Assembly (NCBI GenBank): GCA_964631565.1
Contig: CAZVYJ010000019.1
Location: 1-53,663 of the forward strand
DNA: 53,663 nt
Source of the DNA: CAZVYJ01 sp964631565
GTDB lineage: Bacteria > Planctomycetota > Phycisphaerae > SM23-33
Direction: 5' to 3'
The notes under the pieces were generated by a model. That model was given only the letters and a program-made list of their open reading frames with translations. It was not told where the DNA came from and made no database searches. This document shows, piece after piece, positions 52,470 to 53,663 of the stretch. The position numbers and the translations under genes were made by a program. Every line of letters starts with the position of its first letter. Position 1 is the first letter of the stretch.

Positions 52470-53510
52470 TCAGTCCGCCACGTGCACCATGGCCTTGACG
52501 ACCCCGTCGCGGTAGTCGCTGACAAGCTCGAAGGCCTCGCGGGCATGATCAAGACCGAACCGGTGCGTCACAAGCGGTGCGATGTCAATCAGGCCGCCGG
52601 CAATGGCGTCTATCGCAGCCTGGACGCAGCGGTTCTGGCGGCGAACGTTCCGGAGAACAAGCTCCTTGCGGCGCAGCATGTTGATGTCGAAGCTGACGCG
52701 ATTTTCCCGCGGTATGCCGACCATCACCAACCGCCCCGCCGGTCTGAGAAGCACGGCCGCCTGGTCGAGCGTTTCCTGCTCGCCTGCGCATTCAAAGACG
52801 CAGTCGAAACCGGCTGACCTGGCGGCGAGCATCGCGCCTGCGACGTCGTCGCAGTTCGCCTTGCCTGTCCACGTCGCGCCGAGTTTTTGCGCCAGTGAAA
52901 GGCGTTCGTCCAGCAGGTCCGTCATGTAAACATTCTCGAGGCCGCGAGACTTAAGCGTAAGAAGAACCGACAGGCCGACCGGCCCGCAGCCCAGGACAGC
53001 CGCCGCCTCGCCCGGCTTTACGTCGCCCAGGTTGCACGAGTGCATCGCAATCGACAGCGGCTCGGCCAGCGTCGCCTCTTCGAACGTCATCGAGTCGGGA
53101 ATCAGGTAGCAGCATTCCTCCGGCATGACGATGTATTCCACGAGCGAGCCGGCCGCCTCGCCCGGGCAGCCGAGAAACCGCTGCTTCCGGCAGAGATGCT
53201 CCCGCCCCGCCGTGCACTGGTCGCACCGGCCGCAGACTATCAGCGGGTCAACCGCAACGCGGTCGCCCGGTTTTACCTTCCGCACGTCCGGGCCGGTTTC
53301 CTCGACCGTAGCCGAAAATTCATGCCCCGGCACCCATGGAAACTCGACGACGGCCGTACCTATGCGACCCTCCTTGAAATAATGCACGTCGCTGCCGCAT
53401 ATCCCGACGGTCCGGACGCGCAGCAGCACGTCGCGGCCGCACGGCGACTCCGGCCGGGGAATATCGCGCACTTCGAGTCGCCTTATACCGGTGAGAAACG
53501 CCGCCTTCAT
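52470..53510 (-). CDS. zinc-dependent medium-chain dehydrogenase (polyol/threonine dehydrogenase-like)
   Basis: 346 residues. Catalytic zinc ligands C38 (GICGSD), H63-E64 (GHE) and E150 (EPLSIAMHS); structural zinc cysteines C93, C96, C99 and C107; NAD-binding motif G174-C-G-P-V-G179. The pattern EPLS-x-A-x-H and the length fit L-iditol/sorbitol or L-threonine dehydrogenases; the substrate is not decided. I start at ATG 53510, preceded by GAAAGGCG, rather than at ATG 53621 inside the 19-nt terminal repeat, which would add 37 basic residues unlike the family. It is convergent with hydF and not part of the hydrogenase locus. Confidence 0.88.
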   Translation of the reverse strand: MKAAFLTGIRRLEVRDIPRPESPCGRDVLLRVRTVGICGSDVHYFKEGRIGTAVVEFPWVPGHEFSATVEETGPDVRKVKPGDRVAVDPLIVCGRCDQCTAGREHLCRKQRFLGCPGEAAGSLVEYIVMPEECCYLIPDSMTFEEATLAEPLSIAMHSCNLGDVKPGEAAAVLGCGPVGLSVLLTLKSRGLENVYMTDLLDERLSLAQKLGATWTGKANCDDVAGAMLAARSAGFDCVFECAGEQETLDQAAVLLRPAGRLVMVGIPRENRVSFDINMLRRKELVLRNVRRQNRCVQAAIDAIAGGLIDIAPLVTHRFGLDHAREAFELVSDYRDGVVKAMVHVAD

Positions 53511-53612
53511 CGTCGAATCGCCTTTCCTGCGAATGTCAAACCGCCGGACAGATGTTAAACTCATCGCAGCCGGTGGGCAATGGGCGGCCCGGCGTTGCTT
53601 ATCGCTCAAAGC

Positions 53613-53631
53613 CTGACTCATCCCCAGTTTT
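53613..53631 (-). repeat. inverted partner of the 19-nt sequence at 35-53
   Basis: Reverse complement is identical to 35-53. It lies about 100 bases upstream of the dehydrogenase start. The 120 bases between hold no recognised feature. Confidence 0.5.
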
Positions 53632-53663
53632 AGTTCAGGCAAAAAAATAGCCGACTTCTTTAG

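Noticed and set aside
1..53663. tRNA or rRNA genes, CRISPR arrays, insertion sequences or prophage genes
   Set aside because: None recognised on either strand; the only repeats are the short elements listed.

Overview
The window looks like a chromosomal segment of an anaerobic or fermentative bacterium, most likely of the Planctomycetota (Phycisphaerae-like). I base this on the combination of genes: pyruvate:ferredoxin oxidoreductase, an NAD-linked [FeFe] hydrogenase with its own maturases, pilus/pseudopilus genes with several large GspG-K-like pseudopilins, a symporter of the type common beside planctomycete glycosidases, and dispersed ACCACAGAG-type repeats. The taxonomic call is inference; no rRNA or other marker gene is present. 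DNA is GC-rich, genes are densely packed, and I see no tRNA, rRNA, CRISPR array, transposase or phage gene.

Layout. 1-4.5 kb (+): PFOR (nifJ) with a strong terminator, then a Dps-like ferritin with its own terminator. 4.5-6.9 kb (-): a TPR protein followed by a 2-hydroxyacid dehydrogenase. 7.1-7.7 kb (+): a GGQ-motif release-factor-like protein. 8.0-21.0 kb (+): a 13 kb type IV pilus / type II secretion-like cluster: two GspE/PilB ATPases flanking PilT, a GspF/PilC platform protein, six FTLxE-type pseudopilins and a large GspK-like protein that seems to carry a lamin-tail-like insert. It ends in nested palindromes and a bidirectional terminator. 21.2-38.4 kb: mixed-strand housekeeping and carbohydrate genes (M48 lipoprotein peptidase, GH36-like alpha-galactosidase, FAD protein, acidic lipoprotein, VWA protein, two paralogous alpha/beta hydrolases, class II photolyase, SSS symporter, ClpP/NfeD-like exported protease, GH94-like phosphorylase). 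Two otherwise unrelated exported proteins here share one N-terminal module.

38.7-52.5 kb (+): the highlight, a compact co-directional locus rex-hydC-hydB-hydA-hydS-REC-(REC-HK)-hydE-hydG-aspA-hydF. A TTGACT-16-TATATT promoter followed directly by a near-perfect Rex operator precedes it, so NADH/NAD+ control can be read from the DNA. It encodes the trimeric NAD-linked [FeFe] hydrogenase, all three H-cluster maturases, an aspartase that may supply ammonia, and a phosphorelay headed by a hydrogenase-like histidine kinase whose proton-shuttle cysteine position is Ser, the pattern expected of an H2 sensor. No DNA-binding output domain is encoded in the locus. PFOR at the far left could supply the reduced ferredoxin that such hydrogenases use together with NADH. 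A zinc-dependent medium-chain dehydrogenase (-) closes the window.
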